From: Clostridiales bacterium Firm_09
GTDB lineage: Bacteria > Bacillota > Clostridia > Christensenellales > DTU072
DNA length: 64,000 nucleotides
Assembly: GCA_001604065.1 (NCBI GenBank)
Contig: LVAO01000004.1
Location: forward strand, 1 to 64,000
Direction: 5' to 3'
In this document: positions 1 to 10,565 of the stretch, piece after piece
Numbering within the stretch: position 1 is the first letter of the stretch
Layout of the letters: every line of letters starts with the position of its first letter
Position numbers and translations under genes: made by a program
Notes under the pieces: model-generated
Told to the model about the DNA's origin: nothing
Databases searched by the model: none
Seen by the model: only the letters and a program-made list of their open reading frames with translations

Positions 1-142
1 CACAATAGGAAGGCCTTTTTTTGCGCAACCGTCGCCGTCTGCGGCGACCTTGCGACTTATGTCATTTATTATACACGCGCAAAGACAAATCGACAAGCAA
101 TAGCAAAGAATAGGTTTATTTTATCCTTCCATACTAGTTCTG

Positions 143-2377
143 ATGAAAAAGAAAAAAGCCGTAAAAACCATTTTATTTTTCGTCTCTGTCCTGCTGATAA
201 GTGCTTTTCTCAGCGGCATTGCCGCATTCCTGTTCATGACACGCGGAGTAAGACTGGATGCAAAAGCATTTGAAGACCCTGTTGCGAATCTTATCATGCT
301 TGACGCAAACGGTACGGAGATAGAATATGCATCTTCATTGAAGGTATTTTCTGAGTCCGAAGACATCAGCGACAACATCAAAAAAGCGTTTGTAACGGTG
401 GAGGACAAACGCTTTTATAAGCATCACGGGCTGGACTATATACGCATTGCCGGAGCGGCAGTGCATGATATCAAGGCCGGAGCCATCAAAGAAGGCGGCT
501 CAACCATCACGCAGCAGCTTGCGAAGAATGCCATCCTCACCAATGATAAGACATTGGAAAGAAAACTGAAGGAAGCAAAACTGGCTTATCAGATAGAAAA
601 AAAATACGACAAAGAAGAAATACTGACGATATATCTCAATACTATTTATTTCGGCAACGGCATATACGGAATCACCGCTGCCGCCGACAGGATATTCAAT
701 AAGACACCCGCAGAGATCACATTGCCCGAGGCCGCCATGCTTACAGGCATCGTAAGAAATCCGGGCAGGTATTCTCCCCTGATATCAAAAGAAAAAGCAG
801 AAGAAAGGATGAAGCATGTCCTCGCTGTCATGAAAAAGGAAGGCGTTATTGCGGAACAAGAATATAATGAAGCGCTGCAATACCATTTTACCATGCCGCC
901 TGTGGAGAAGGCCGATAACAGCTATCCGAACGCGGCAATCGATGAGGCGGCTAGGCTGCTGGGTATCGGTGAGAAAGAGCTTTTGTCCAAGAATTATACC
1001 ATCATTACCTATCTTGACAGAAATATGCAAAAGCTGGCGGAAAAAGCAATAAAAAGCGAAGAACTGGCTCCGGAAAAAGGTTGCGAAAGACTGATTCTTA
1101 TTGCGGATAATCGGACGGGCGGCATCACCGCATACAGCTCAAATTTCAGTTTTTCTCCGTTTGCGCTTTACCGCTCTCCCGGATCTGCCATAAAGCCGAT
1201 ATTCGTCTATGCGCCGGCATTGGACGCGGGATATATCACTCCCGCAACCCCGGTTCTGGATGAAAAAACCGATTTTGACGGTTATGCCCCGGACAATTAC
1301 GGCGACAACTATGCGGGTTGGACAACAATACGTCAGGCGGTAAAAGCCTCCAGCAATGTCGTCAGCGTCAAATTGGCCCGCGAAATGGGTATTGATTATC
1401 TGAAGTACCGCGCTAAGGATTTTGGATTGACGCTGGCAGCCGAGGACGGTCTGAGCGCGGCGCTCGGAGGTCTGACGGAGGGTGTGACGCCTGTCGAGCT
1501 TACCACGGCCTATATGACGCTTGCGCGCGGAGGCGATGCAAAGTCTGCGGGTTTTGTGCATGAAATCCAAAAAGACGGCAAAATCGTATACACCCGCGAA
1601 ACCGATGGCAAGCGCGCAATTTCACAAGAAGCTTCTTATCTGATGACCGATATGCTGATAGACACCGCAAAATACGGTACCGCACGCAAACTTGCGACGC
1701 TTCCATTCGAAGTCGCCGCAAAAACCGGCACGGTGGGCGTAAAGAATACGGATTACAACAGCGACGCATGGAACATGTCCTATACTTCGGCAAATACCGT
1801 CTGCGTATGGTACGGGAGTGTCTCGAATACGCAGGCAACGCTTTTGCCAAGCGCGATTACAGGCGGATCCTATCCCACGTTATGCGCAAAATACATTTAT
1901 GAAAACCTGTCAAAGCCTGATCCATTTGACGTTCCCGACGGTATCATCGCCGTTGATGTGGACACCTATGCAACCAATATTGAACATAAGCTGCTGATTG
2001 CAGGAGAAACAACTCCCATAAAGTACAGATGTTCCGAGCTCTTCAATGAACGGGTCGGGTTGCCGGAAATTTCTACTGTTTTCGACCGCGCGATCCCTTC
2101 CGACTTGCATGCAGAGATAAACGAGAATAATCAGGTGGATATTTCTTTCTCCCTTTGTCCGGGCTTCCGGTATGTATTGAAAAAACAAACGGGAGAAGGA
2201 GACCTGATACTTGCAGAATACTGCGACAATGAGAAAGGATTCTTTACGGACGCCTTTCCCTCCTTCGGACTGAATATCTATTATATTTCTGTATACGATC
2301 CCGAGGGTGAAATGCTGGGAGAAAGCAGCAAGGTATCCGCTCTCAATTTCACTCTGCCGGAAATGCCGCCGATCTGA
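143..2377 (+). CDS. Penicillin-binding protein 1A-type bifunctional transglycosylase/transpeptidase
   Basis: N-terminal TM; GT51 motifs (EDKRFYKHHG, GGSTITQQLAKN); transpeptidase SPGSAIKP, SSN and KTGT-like motifs. Confidence 0.95.
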   Translation: MKKKKAVKTILFFVSVLLISAFLSGIAAFLFMTRGVRLDAKAFEDPVANLIMLDANGTEIEYASSLKVFSESEDISDNIKKAFVTVEDKRFYKHHGLDYIRIAGAAVHDIKAGAIKEGGSTITQQLAKNAILTNDKTLERKLKEAKLAYQIEKKYDKEEILTIYLNTIYFGNGIYGITAAADRIFNKTPAEITLPEAAMLTGIVRNPGRYSPLISKEKAEERMKHVLAVMKKEGVIAEQEYNEALQYHFTMPPVEKADNSYPNAAIDEAARLLGIGEKELLSKNYTIITYLDRNMQKLAEKAIKSEELAPEKGCERLILIADNRTGGITAYSSNFSFSPFALYRSPGSAIKPIFVYAPALDAGYITPATPVLDEKTDFDGYAPDNYGDNYAGWTTIRQAVKASSNVVSVKLAREMGIDYLKYRAKDFGLTLAAEDGLSAALGGLTEGVTPVELTTAYMTLARGGDAKSAGFVHEIQKDGKIVYTRETDGKRAISQEASYLMTDMLIDTAKYGTARKLATLPFEVAAKTGTVGVKNTDYNSDAWNMSYTSANTVCVWYGSVSNTQATLLPSAITGGSYPTLCAKYIYENLSKPDPFDVPDGIIAVDVDTYATNIEHKLLIAGETTPIKYRCSELFNERVGLPEISTVFDRAIPSDLHAEINENNQVDISFSLCPGFRYVLKKQTGEGDLILAEYCDNEKGFFTDAFPSFGLNIYYISVYDPEGEMLGESSKVSALNFTLPEMPPI

Positions 2378-3542
2378 CTTCGGCGCCTGCGATTGCCTCG
2401 GCAATCAGCGCTTCGATATCCAGTTTGCTTTCATAACGCTCAACTTCAGATAATTTGGGGTGAATAACCGGATTTTTGGGCAAAAACACCGTACAGCAGT
2501 CTTCATACGGACGGATGCTGATGTCAAAAGTACCGATTTTTTTTGCTATCTCAATGATTTCTTCTTTATCATTGCCAATGAGGGGACGGAATACGGGCAT
2601 TTTAACTACCGAATTCGTTGCATTGATGCTCTCCATTGTCTGACTTGCGACCTGACCGAGACTTTCGCCGGTGATGAGCGCACCGCATTTTTTATCTTGC
2701 GCGAGACGCTCCGCAATACGCATCATGAAGCGGCGCATGATGGTAATCATAAACTCCTGCGGGCAGTGTTCATGAATCGCATACTGGATTTTTGTAAAAG
2801 GAACCACTGTCAATTCGATAAAAGGCACGTAAGGGCGCAGCATCTCTGTCAGATCCACAACCTTTCGGAGCGCGAGTTCGCTTGTATAAGGGAAGCTGTG
2901 AAAATGTACGCAGCAGACGGTAACACCGCGTCTTCCCATTTTATAAGCCGCAACAGGGCTGTCGATACCGCCCGACAAAAGCAGCATGGCGCGGCCGGAG
3001 CAACCCGACGGCAATCCCTGGGCGCCCGGAATCACCTCATAAAAAACATACGACCAACCATCCTCTCGGATGTCCACACAAAGCTCAAAATCATACCGGA
3101 ACAGATCCACTTTGCGTGCAGGCACGCGCTCAAGCATGTCTCCTCCGATTTCTGCGGCAATTTCCATTGATTTTTTTGGGATTTTCTTGTCTGCGCGGCG
3201 CACAGTCACACGGAAGGTTCCTTGTTCGGGCGCCATCATGGAGGCGATTTCTCCGATTTTTTTCAGATCCGTCCTGATTTTTACCGCCGGGCTGAGACTG
3301 TGAATTCCAAAGACTTTGGTCAGTCTTGAGAGAATCAGATTTTTGTCCGCCGGGTCAAAGTCCTCAACAAAAAAACGGCTTTGCGATTTGACAAACTTGA
3401 AGCGTATGCCGAACAAGGCCGCTTTGATGTTTTTGATAAGAAGAGACTCGAAATAATAACGATTATTCCCCTTAAGAAACAATTCGCCGTAGCGTATCAA
3501 AATGGTGTTCGGCTCAGCTGCCATATCTTGATAACTCCTCAT
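2349..3542 (-). CDS. thiI: tRNA 4-thiouridine synthetase ThiI
   Basis: THUMP-like N-terminus, SGGIDSPVAAY P-loop, adjacent to nifS-like gene. Confidence 0.95.
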   Translation of the reverse strand: MRSYQDMAAEPNTILIRYGELFLKGNNRYYFESLLIKNIKAALFGIRFKFVKSQSRFFVEDFDPADKNLILSRLTKVFGIHSLSPAVKIRTDLKKIGEIASMMAPEQGTFRVTVRRADKKIPKKSMEIAAEIGGDMLERVPARKVDLFRYDFELCVDIREDGWSYVFYEVIPGAQGLPSGCSGRAMLLLSGGIDSPVAAYKMGRRGVTVCCVHFHSFPYTSELALRKVVDLTEMLRPYVPFIELTVVPFTKIQYAIHEHCPQEFMITIMRRFMMRIAERLAQDKKCGALITGESLGQVASQTMESINATNSVVKMPVFRPLIGNDKEEIIEIAKKIGTFDISIRPYEDCCTVFLPKNPVIHPKLSEVERYESKLDIEALIAEAIAGAEVRSAAFPAE

Positions 3543-4644
3543 ATATTTTTTTGTATGCTGCGCAAAACGCCAGGGCTTCTTCCTGCGTGTTGTATCTTCC
3601 GAAACTCAGACGCACGATTCCGTCGACATATTTACCCTTGAGACCCAGGACTTCTGCGATACGGCGGCTTGCCTTGGCCGAAGAACACGCGCTGCCGGTG
3701 CCGACCAGAATACCTTCGCGATTTAACGCATGAAGCGTGACTTCACCGCGGAGCTTATCCGATGCAAAAGTCAGAATGTAATCGGAAGACGGTTCTCCCG
3801 TAAGGAAACGAATGCCCTCCGCTTCGGACAGGAATCTTTTTATAATCTGTTTTATTGCAGACATGTTTGTTGATAAAGGTATCCTGTTTGCAGTATAATA
3901 GGATACCATATCGGAAAAGGCGATAATCGCGCCCACATTCTCCGTAGAGGAGCGCAATCCCTCCTCCTGACCGCCGCCATAGACGATCGGATTCAGATGG
4001 ACACCTTTTCTGACATACAGAGCGCCGCAGCCCTTGGGTGCGTTAAGCTTATGTGCGCTTAAAGAATATAAGTCTACGCCGGAATCGGTAAGGTTTACCG
4101 GAATTTTGCCGAGCGCCTGAACGCCGTCGCTGTGAAAGATTGCAGAAGGATTGGCCGCCTTGGTGAGCGCGCAGAGCTTTCTGATGTCATTGATTGCTCC
4201 GGTTTCGTTGTTGACATGAATGATTGACACAAAAGACACGGTTTCATCCAGCAGCATGCGGAAGGCGTCCTCGTCCACCCTGCCGCAGCCATCCACCGGA
4301 CAAAGGCAGACTTCAAAACCACGGCGTTTAAGCTCCATTGCGCTGTTATAGATTGCAGCATGCTCCGCTGCGGATACAATCACCTTGGATTTGTTGGGCT
4401 TTCGTGTTCCGAAAACCGCCAGATTGTCGCTTTCGGTTCCGCCTGAAGTAAAAATTATTTTTCCTTCTCCGCCACCGGCCGCCTTCAGAATACGGTTGCG
4501 TGCCGCATCCAGCTCGATTTTTACCTCTACCGCCTCATGATAAACCGAACTGGGATTAAAGTACTGCCTGTCCGCATAGCGGATGAGAGTATCAATGGTT
4601 TCTTGGCTGCATCTTGTTGTTGCGGCATTGTCAAAGTAAATCAT
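3514..4644 (-). CDS. Cysteine desulfurase (NifS/IscS family) partnering ThiI
   Basis: YFDNAATTRCS, HSDGVQALGKIPV, SAHKLNAPKGCGALYVR PLP motifs; active-site region GTGSACSS. Confidence 0.95.
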   Translation of the reverse strand: MIYFDNAATTRCSQETIDTLIRYADRQYFNPSSVYHEAVEVKIELDAARNRILKAAGGGEGKIIFTSGGTESDNLAVFGTRKPNKSKVIVSAAEHAAIYNSAMELKRRGFEVCLCPVDGCGRVDEDAFRMLLDETVSFVSIIHVNNETGAINDIRKLCALTKAANPSAIFHSDGVQALGKIPVNLTDSGVDLYSLSAHKLNAPKGCGALYVRKGVHLNPIVYGGGQEEGLRSSTENVGAIIAFSDMVSYYTANRIPLSTNMSAIKQIIKRFLSEAEGIRFLTGEPSSDYILTFASDKLRGEVTLHALNREGILVGTGSACSSAKASRRIAEVLGLKGKYVDGIVRLSFGRYNTQEEALAFCAAYKKIYEELSRYGS

Positions 4645-4646
4645 AA

Positions 4647-7025
4647 TTATCCTTTTTTGCTGCGGAGCGTCACAATCGTCGCGCCTCTGCCTCCTTCGTC
4701 ATATCTTCCGTCACGGATGCTTTCGACTCCCGGATGGCTGCGGAGCCGATTCTGTACGGTTTCGCGCAGCTTGCCTGTTCCGTAGCCGTGAATAATGCGG
4801 ACTTCGCTCAGACCGGACATCATCGCTTTGTCCATATAGGCATCGAGATTGGCGCCCGCCTCCATTGCTGTCTGACCGATCAGATTGATTTCGGGCGAAA
4901 AACTCTCGTTGCGCAACGCTCCCGCGGCACGTGGGATGGATGGAATGCCGACAGGCGCCGGTCCGGCATTCTTTCTGGATTTCAATTTAAGAAGATCATC
5001 CAGGCAGAAGTTGCTGCTCAGCTTCCCAAGGCGGACAGAAGCAGTATTTTTAAGACGGTTGATGCTCTGTACGTCGCCCTCCACCTTGAGCGGTCTGACC
5101 AGGACACGGTCGCCTTCGTTGATTTCTCCGTTTTCCTCTTCGCCGAACCCGAGGAATTCATTGTCTTCTTCAACAACGTATTTCGTCATCGATTTGCGGA
5201 GTCTGCGGGCTTCAAAAAGATTCTTTTCGCTGGGGTCCTCCAGAAGCTTTTTGATGGCATCAACAATTTCGTTGACCTCCTCCATTGCCTCTTCCACCAT
5301 CCTTCTGGTCTCTTTTTTTACGTTCGCGTTCAATTTTTCCCGCTGTACAAAAAGCCTGTCGCGCTCCGCCTGCACATTTTTGAGGGCTTCTTCGGCTTCT
5401 TTCCGGACGAGTGCGGTGCGTTCTTCGTTTTCTGCCGCCCTGCGGCGGGCAAGCTCCATAGACCCCAGCAGGTTTTCGAACTGCATTTTGCCCTCCGATA
5501 TCCTGCCGCGGGCATTATCAATGATCTCTTTTTTAAGACCCAGCTTTTCTGCAATCACAATTGCGTTGGAGGCGCCCGGGGTGCCGATCATCAGCCGAAA
5601 GGTGGGGCTGTACGTCACAGGATCAAAGTCCATGCTGGCATTTTCGATGCGGTCGGTCACCACGGCATATTCCTTGAGTTCATTATAATGGGTAGTGACG
5701 ACGGCTTTGGCACCGCTCATTCTTATAAATTCTGCAATGCTGACGGCAAGCGCCGCACCTTCGGCTGGGTCCGTACCCGCACCCAGCTCATCCAGAAGAA
5801 TCAAGGATTTATTGCTCATCCTGTTGACAATGTCAATGATGTTCGCAATATGGGAAGAAAAGGTAGAAAGATTCTGTTCGATGCTTTGCTCGTCGCCGAT
5901 ATCGCAAAAAACATTGTCGAACATGGATAATTCCGCTTCCTGCGCCGGTACAAACAGCCCGGACAACGCCATTGCTTCAAAAAGCCCGATCAGCTTGAGC
6001 GTCACCGTCTTGCCGCCCGTATTAGGTCCGGTAATAAAAAGCAGATCAAAATTCTTGCCCAGACAGACATCGGTCGGAACCACCCGATCCGCAGGGATAA
6101 GAGGATGCCTGCCCTTGACGATATTGATGATGCCTTTGTCATTGATGAAAGGCATTTTTGCCTTGATCGCATTGGCATAAACCGCTTTGGCAAAAATGAC
6201 ATCCAATCTGGTCATAGATGCAAAACTGTCCGCAAGAAGACTGCCGACATCGGATATACGCAATGTAAAATTCTTAAGAATACGTTCAATCTCGTGTTCT
6301 TCTTCCAGAAGACAGGTTTTGAGGTCGTTATTGAGTTCGACGATCGCCATCGGTTCTACATAATAGGTCTGTCCGGACGCACTCTGGTCGTGTACAAGTC
6401 CGGGTACCGAAGAACGGTATTCTGCTTTGATGGGAATGACGTAGCGGTCGCCGCGTACGGTAATGATGTTGTCCTGAAGATATTTTGAAAAGGCCTGATC
6501 GGTGATATAGCTGTTCAGCTTGCTTTTGATATCCTCGCCCGTCTTGCGTATTTTCTGACGTATGGCGCGAAGCTCCGGTGAGGCATTGTCGCTCATTTCG
6601 CTCTCAGAAAGAATCGAACGGTCGATGTCCTCTTCCAGCGTTTTGTTGATGTATATCCCTCCGGCAATCGCACGGATGCGATGGATATCGTTGTCCGGCA
6701 CCTTGTCGATGGCGGACTGCGCCGTTCTGCCGGCTTTAAGCAGTTTATAAATCTTAAGAATTTCACCCATTGAAAGCACGGAGAGAACCGAAGCTTTTTC
6801 CAGCTCTGCACCGATATCATCAAAGGCAAAACCGATATTGACCGAATGTTGAAAGAGGATTCTGTCCGCCTCGCCGACCTCCGCAAGCCGTTCTTTCACC
6901 TCGGAAATGTTTTCTGCAGGCGTCAACGCGCGTATCGCTTGCCGCGCCGGAGCGGAAGAAGCGTATCCGGCTGCAGTCTGCAGAATTTTTGCATATTCGA
7001 GTGTTTTGAGCGTTTTTGCATCCAT
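4647..7025 (-). CDS. mutS2: Endonuclease MutS2
   Basis: Walker A GPNTGGKTVTLK, LLDELGAGTDPAEGAAL, C-terminal Smr domain (IIHGYGTGKLRE). Start set at ATG 7025 (TAATG overlap with pheT stop) rather than the longer ORF. Confidence 0.95.
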   Translation of the reverse strand: MDAKTLKTLEYAKILQTAAGYASSAPARQAIRALTPAENISEVKERLAEVGEADRILFQHSVNIGFAFDDIGAELEKASVLSVLSMGEILKIYKLLKAGRTAQSAIDKVPDNDIHRIRAIAGGIYINKTLEEDIDRSILSESEMSDNASPELRAIRQKIRKTGEDIKSKLNSYITDQAFSKYLQDNIITVRGDRYVIPIKAEYRSSVPGLVHDQSASGQTYYVEPMAIVELNNDLKTCLLEEEHEIERILKNFTLRISDVGSLLADSFASMTRLDVIFAKAVYANAIKAKMPFINDKGIINIVKGRHPLIPADRVVPTDVCLGKNFDLLFITGPNTGGKTVTLKLIGLFEAMALSGLFVPAQEAELSMFDNVFCDIGDEQSIEQNLSTFSSHIANIIDIVNRMSNKSLILLDELGAGTDPAEGAALAVSIAEFIRMSGAKAVVTTHYNELKEYAVVTDRIENASMDFDPVTYSPTFRLMIGTPGASNAIVIAEKLGLKKEIIDNARGRISEGKMQFENLLGSMELARRRAAENEERTALVRKEAEEALKNVQAERDRLFVQREKLNANVKKETRRMVEEAMEEVNEIVDAIKKLLEDPSEKNLFEARRLRKSMTKYVVEEDNEFLGFGEEENGEINEGDRVLVRPLKVEGDVQSINRLKNTASVRLGKLSSNFCLDDLLKLKSRKNAGPAPVGIPSIPRAAGALRNESFSPEINLIGQTAMEAGANLDAYMDKAMMSGLSEVRIIHGYGTGKLRETVQNRLRSHPGVESIRDGRYDEGGRGATIVTLRSKKG

Positions 7026-9406
7026 TATCTCAGTCTGGCCCCGATAGTCGACAAGGCGTCCAGAATGCCGCTGACAACGGCATTGACATCCTCGTCTTTC
7101 AAGGTTCTTTCTTTGCTCTGGCAAATAAGCTTGATCGCAACGCTTTTTTTGCCTTCTTCCACCTGATCGCCCGTATAGACATCAAACACATACGAATCGA
7201 TCAGAAGTTCCCCTCCGCTGGCGCGGACAGTCTTAAGAAGCTCTGCCGCTTCTGTTCTTTTGTCGCAGAGAACCGCAATATCCCTTTCCACCGCGGGATA
7301 TCTGGAATTGACTTTGAAAGGAAGCCCGGATCTGGCGTGGTCAAGAAGATATTCTTCGTCCAATTCGGCAATATACAAACGTTTGTCCACGTCGTAATTT
7401 GCAGCGACCAGATCGTCGACCTCGCCCATATACCCTATCACAGAGCCCTCCGGAGCAACTATGATTGCGCTGCGTCCGGGATGAAGGTAGGGTTTGCTTC
7501 CGCGAATAAAATCCGCATCGATGTGAAGCACGGCAAGAAGGTCCTCAAGAATGGATTTGAAGCCGTAAAAGTCGTCATTGAGTGCGCCCAGGCAAAGGGT
7601 ATTCTTTTCTATCGGAAGTTCCGTGAGCGGCAATGCTTTGGGAAGATAGGTTTTTGCCACCTCAAAAAGTCTCACAGCCTTGTTCCCTCTTTGGAAATTG
7701 GTTGCCAGCGTCTTTATCATGCTGTGCGCAAGCGTGGTGCGCATGATGCTGAAATCTTCTCCCAACGGATTGTTAATCTTGACCGCTTCACGAAGCGGAT
7801 CCTCCGAGGGAAGACGCAAGAGGTCAAATATTCTGGGACTGACAAAAGAATATGTGACAATTTCGGACATACCCTTGGCTAGCAGGATATTCTTGATTTT
7901 GTCCGCAAATTCCTGACGCTTGGTCTTGCCGCCCGCGGCAGTCTTGCCTTCCATCAGCTCCGGCCTGATGTGCGAATACCCGTAGATGCGTATCACTTCC
8001 TCCGCGATATCGTTTATGCCTGCCATATCTTCCCTGTACGGAGGAATTTCGGCAACAAGCATTTCTTTTTCTTTATTGACTTTGAAGGTAAGGGATTTGA
8101 GAATTCCAAGGATGTTCTGTTCGGGCACATTGATGCCAAGTATTCTCTCTATATCTTTAACCGAGAATACTATGCGCTTCGTCTCCGGCCGGACGGGAAA
8201 GCTGTCGAGTGTTCCGCCGACAATTTCACCCCAGCCGTACTCTGAGATGAGTGCAAGCGCGCGGCGAAGCCCGGCATCCTGCGACCAGAAGTCAACACCC
8301 TTCTCAAAACGTGCGGAAGAATCCGAACGCAGGTTCAGACTTCTTGACGTTTTTCGGACATTATCACGGGCAAACCTTGCAGACTCAAAGACAACGGCAG
8401 TGGTGTCAGGCAGGATGGAATAATTCTTCCCGCCCATAATGCCGGCTATCGCCATGGGTTCTTTTCCGTTTGCGATAACCAGATTGTCCCTGCCGAGCGT
8501 ATAGGTTTTGTCATCGAGACAGACAATTTTTTCTTCTTCCTCCGCACGGCGTACGGTGATTTTCGAGTCGGCAATCATTTTCAGGTCAAATGCATGCATG
8601 GGCTGGCCGATCTCATAGAGCACATAATTTGTGATGTCCACTATGTTATTGATCGGACGAAGGCCCACCGCGCGGAGCCTGTTCTGAATAAGTTCCGGCG
8701 AAGGGCAAAGCCGTACATTTTTTACGACTTTTGCCATATAACGCGGACAGAGATCGGGCGCAAGGTTGCTGAGCGCAACATAGGATGCAATGTCTTCTTT
8801 ATTCTCTTTATAATCAAAATTGAGCGGTTTCAGGGGCGCGCCGGTTGCCGCAGCCACTTCGCGCGCGATGCCGTAGATGCTGTTCGCATCAATCCGGTTG
8901 GCGGTAATGCCCACGTCCAGCACGATTTCATCTTTGCCTAGAAGCTTGTTGACATCCTCACCCACCGGTGTGTCCGGCAAAAAGACAAGCACACCTTCTT
9001 TGTCTGCGCCGGGATATTCTGTAATGCCAAGCTCCTCCATTCCGCAGAGCATGCCCGCGGAAGCCACTCCCCGAAGCTCGCCTTTTTTGATTCGGACGCC
9101 GGTCGCCAGCATGGCGCCATCCAGAGCTACGGGAACGATGTCGCCCTCTTTGACCGTCGTTGAATTGGTGACCACCTGCAGGACGCCCTGCGCCTTGCCG
9201 GTATCCAGCGTTGCAACCTTCAGCCTGTCCGCCGAAGGGTGTTTTGCAAGGGCGACGACCCTGGCGCTGACAACATTTTTTACGTTTGCCGCAAGATCGA
9301 TGATTTGTTCTATTTCAAATCCGCAGGAAACCAGCTTTTCTGCAAGCTCCGCGGGAGTCAGGTCAAATGACACATATTCTTTCAGCCATTTTATCGGTAT
9401 CAGCAT
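7025..9406 (-). CDS. pheT: Phenylalanine--tRNA ligase beta subunit
   Basis: tRNA-binding domain, B3/B4, B5 and FDX-ACB domains recognisable; adjacent to pheS. Confidence 0.97.
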   Translation of the reverse strand: MLIPIKWLKEYVSFDLTPAELAEKLVSCGFEIEQIIDLAANVKNVVSARVVALAKHPSADRLKVATLDTGKAQGVLQVVTNSTTVKEGDIVPVALDGAMLATGVRIKKGELRGVASAGMLCGMEELGITEYPGADKEGVLVFLPDTPVGEDVNKLLGKDEIVLDVGITANRIDANSIYGIAREVAAATGAPLKPLNFDYKENKEDIASYVALSNLAPDLCPRYMAKVVKNVRLCPSPELIQNRLRAVGLRPINNIVDITNYVLYEIGQPMHAFDLKMIADSKITVRRAEEEEKIVCLDDKTYTLGRDNLVIANGKEPMAIAGIMGGKNYSILPDTTAVVFESARFARDNVRKTSRSLNLRSDSSARFEKGVDFWSQDAGLRRALALISEYGWGEIVGGTLDSFPVRPETKRIVFSVKDIERILGINVPEQNILGILKSLTFKVNKEKEMLVAEIPPYREDMAGINDIAEEVIRIYGYSHIRPELMEGKTAAGGKTKRQEFADKIKNILLAKGMSEIVTYSFVSPRIFDLLRLPSEDPLREAVKINNPLGEDFSIMRTTLAHSMIKTLATNFQRGNKAVRLFEVAKTYLPKALPLTELPIEKNTLCLGALNDDFYGFKSILEDLLAVLHIDADFIRGSKPYLHPGRSAIIVAPEGSVIGYMGEVDDLVAANYDVDKRLYIAELDEEYLLDHARSGLPFKVNSRYPAVERDIAVLCDKRTEAAELLKTVRASGGELLIDSYVFDVYTGDQVEEGKKSVAIKLICQSKERTLKDEDVNAVVSGILDALSTIGARLR

Positions 9407-9417
9407 AAATATTCTCC

Positions 9418-10440
9418 TTATCTGAACTGTCTGAGGATGCGGATGTCATTATCAAACAACAGCCGCATGTCGGGTATGCCGTATCGGATCATGGTAGCCC
9501 GCTCGACACCCATGCCGAATGCAAAGCCGGAGTATTTTTTGCTGTCGATTCCGGAACATTCCAATACGGCGGGATTGACGACACCCGCGCCCAAAAGCTC
9601 AATCCAGCCTGTGCCCTTGCATAATCTGCAACCCTTGCCGCCGCACATCGCGCAGCTCAGATCCACTTCTACGCTGGGTTCGGTAAAAGGGAAAAATGAG
9701 GGGCGAAGGCGGATTTTGGTCTCTTGCGAAAAGAATTTTTTTGCAAACTCTAAAAGAATCCCCGTCAGGTCGCTCAACGTCACATGTTCGTCAATGACAA
9801 GCCCCTCCACCTGCTGGAACATGGGACTGTGTGTCGCGTCGTCATCCGGACGGTAGACTTTACCGGGACAAATGATGCGGATAGGAGGTTTCTGGGTCTC
9901 CATCACATGCACCTGCACGGCAGAGGTCTGCGTGCGGAGCAGGATTTTATCATTGATATAAAATGTGTCCGCGCTGTCGCGCGAAGGATGATCGGCCGGA
10001 ATATTGAGCGCGGTGAAGTTGTAGTATTCATAATCGATTTCGGGACCGTCCTTGATTTCGAAACCCATGCCGGTAAAAATATTGATGATATCATTCTTGA
10101 CAACAGACAGCGGATGCAGAGCGCCATACTCCGTATATGGCTTAGAAAGCGTGACATCCAATGTTTCTTTGGCAATCCGGAGCTCTCTTTCTTTTTTTGC
10201 CAGGTTTTCTTCTGCCATTGCAAATGCCGCTTCCAGTTCTGCGCGGATATCGTTAAGAAGCTTGCCTGCCGCGGGTTTTTCGGCCGGAGGCACATTCTTT
10301 AGCTCTCTCAAAAGCAGCGTCAGCGCGCCGCTTTTGCCGAGAAAGCGCACTTTGGCTTCGCCGAGCTTTTGTGAGTTTGCCGCTTCCGAAATCGCGGCGG
10401 CACACTCCCGTCTGATAGATGAAATCTCTTTTTCCAACAT
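9418..10440 (-). CDS. pheS: Phenylalanine--tRNA ligase alpha subunit
   Basis: GPEIDYEYYNFTALNIPADHPSRDSADTFY, FAFGMGVERATMIRYGI class II motifs. Confidence 0.97.
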   Translation of the reverse strand: MLEKEISSIRRECAAAISEAANSQKLGEAKVRFLGKSGALTLLLRELKNVPPAEKPAAGKLLNDIRAELEAAFAMAEENLAKKERELRIAKETLDVTLSKPYTEYGALHPLSVVKNDIINIFTGMGFEIKDGPEIDYEYYNFTALNIPADHPSRDSADTFYINDKILLRTQTSAVQVHVMETQKPPIRIICPGKVYRPDDDATHSPMFQQVEGLVIDEHVTLSDLTGILLEFAKKFFSQETKIRLRPSFFPFTEPSVEVDLSCAMCGGKGCRLCKGTGWIELLGAGVVNPAVLECSGIDSKKYSGFAFGMGVERATMIRYGIPDMRLLFDNDIRILRQFR

Positions 10441-10565
10441 GATCTTTCTCCCGATGTGAGATGAATTGCATCAATTATATCACTCAGGGAAACAATTGGC
10501 AAATCAATACCAATAGTATGGCAGATTGAAGCCGATCAAAAACCAGAATAAAGCGGATTGGGGCG

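Noticed and set aside
1-142. GTCGCCGTCTGCGGCGAC inverted repeat near the window start as an intrinsic terminator
   Set aside because: No T-tract downstream on either strand in the correct orientation
4734-5930. 398-aa plus-strand ORF (and other long shadow ORFs, e.g. 7016-7882, 21287-22324, 36505-37308)
   Set aside because: Antisense to well-supported conserved genes (mutS2, pheT, lspA/spoIVB, lipoprotein); sequence composition is that of shadow frames
10441-10565. T-box leader upstream of pheS
   Set aside because: Only ~125 nt available and no AGGGUGGNACCGCG-type antiterminator sequence on the minus strand
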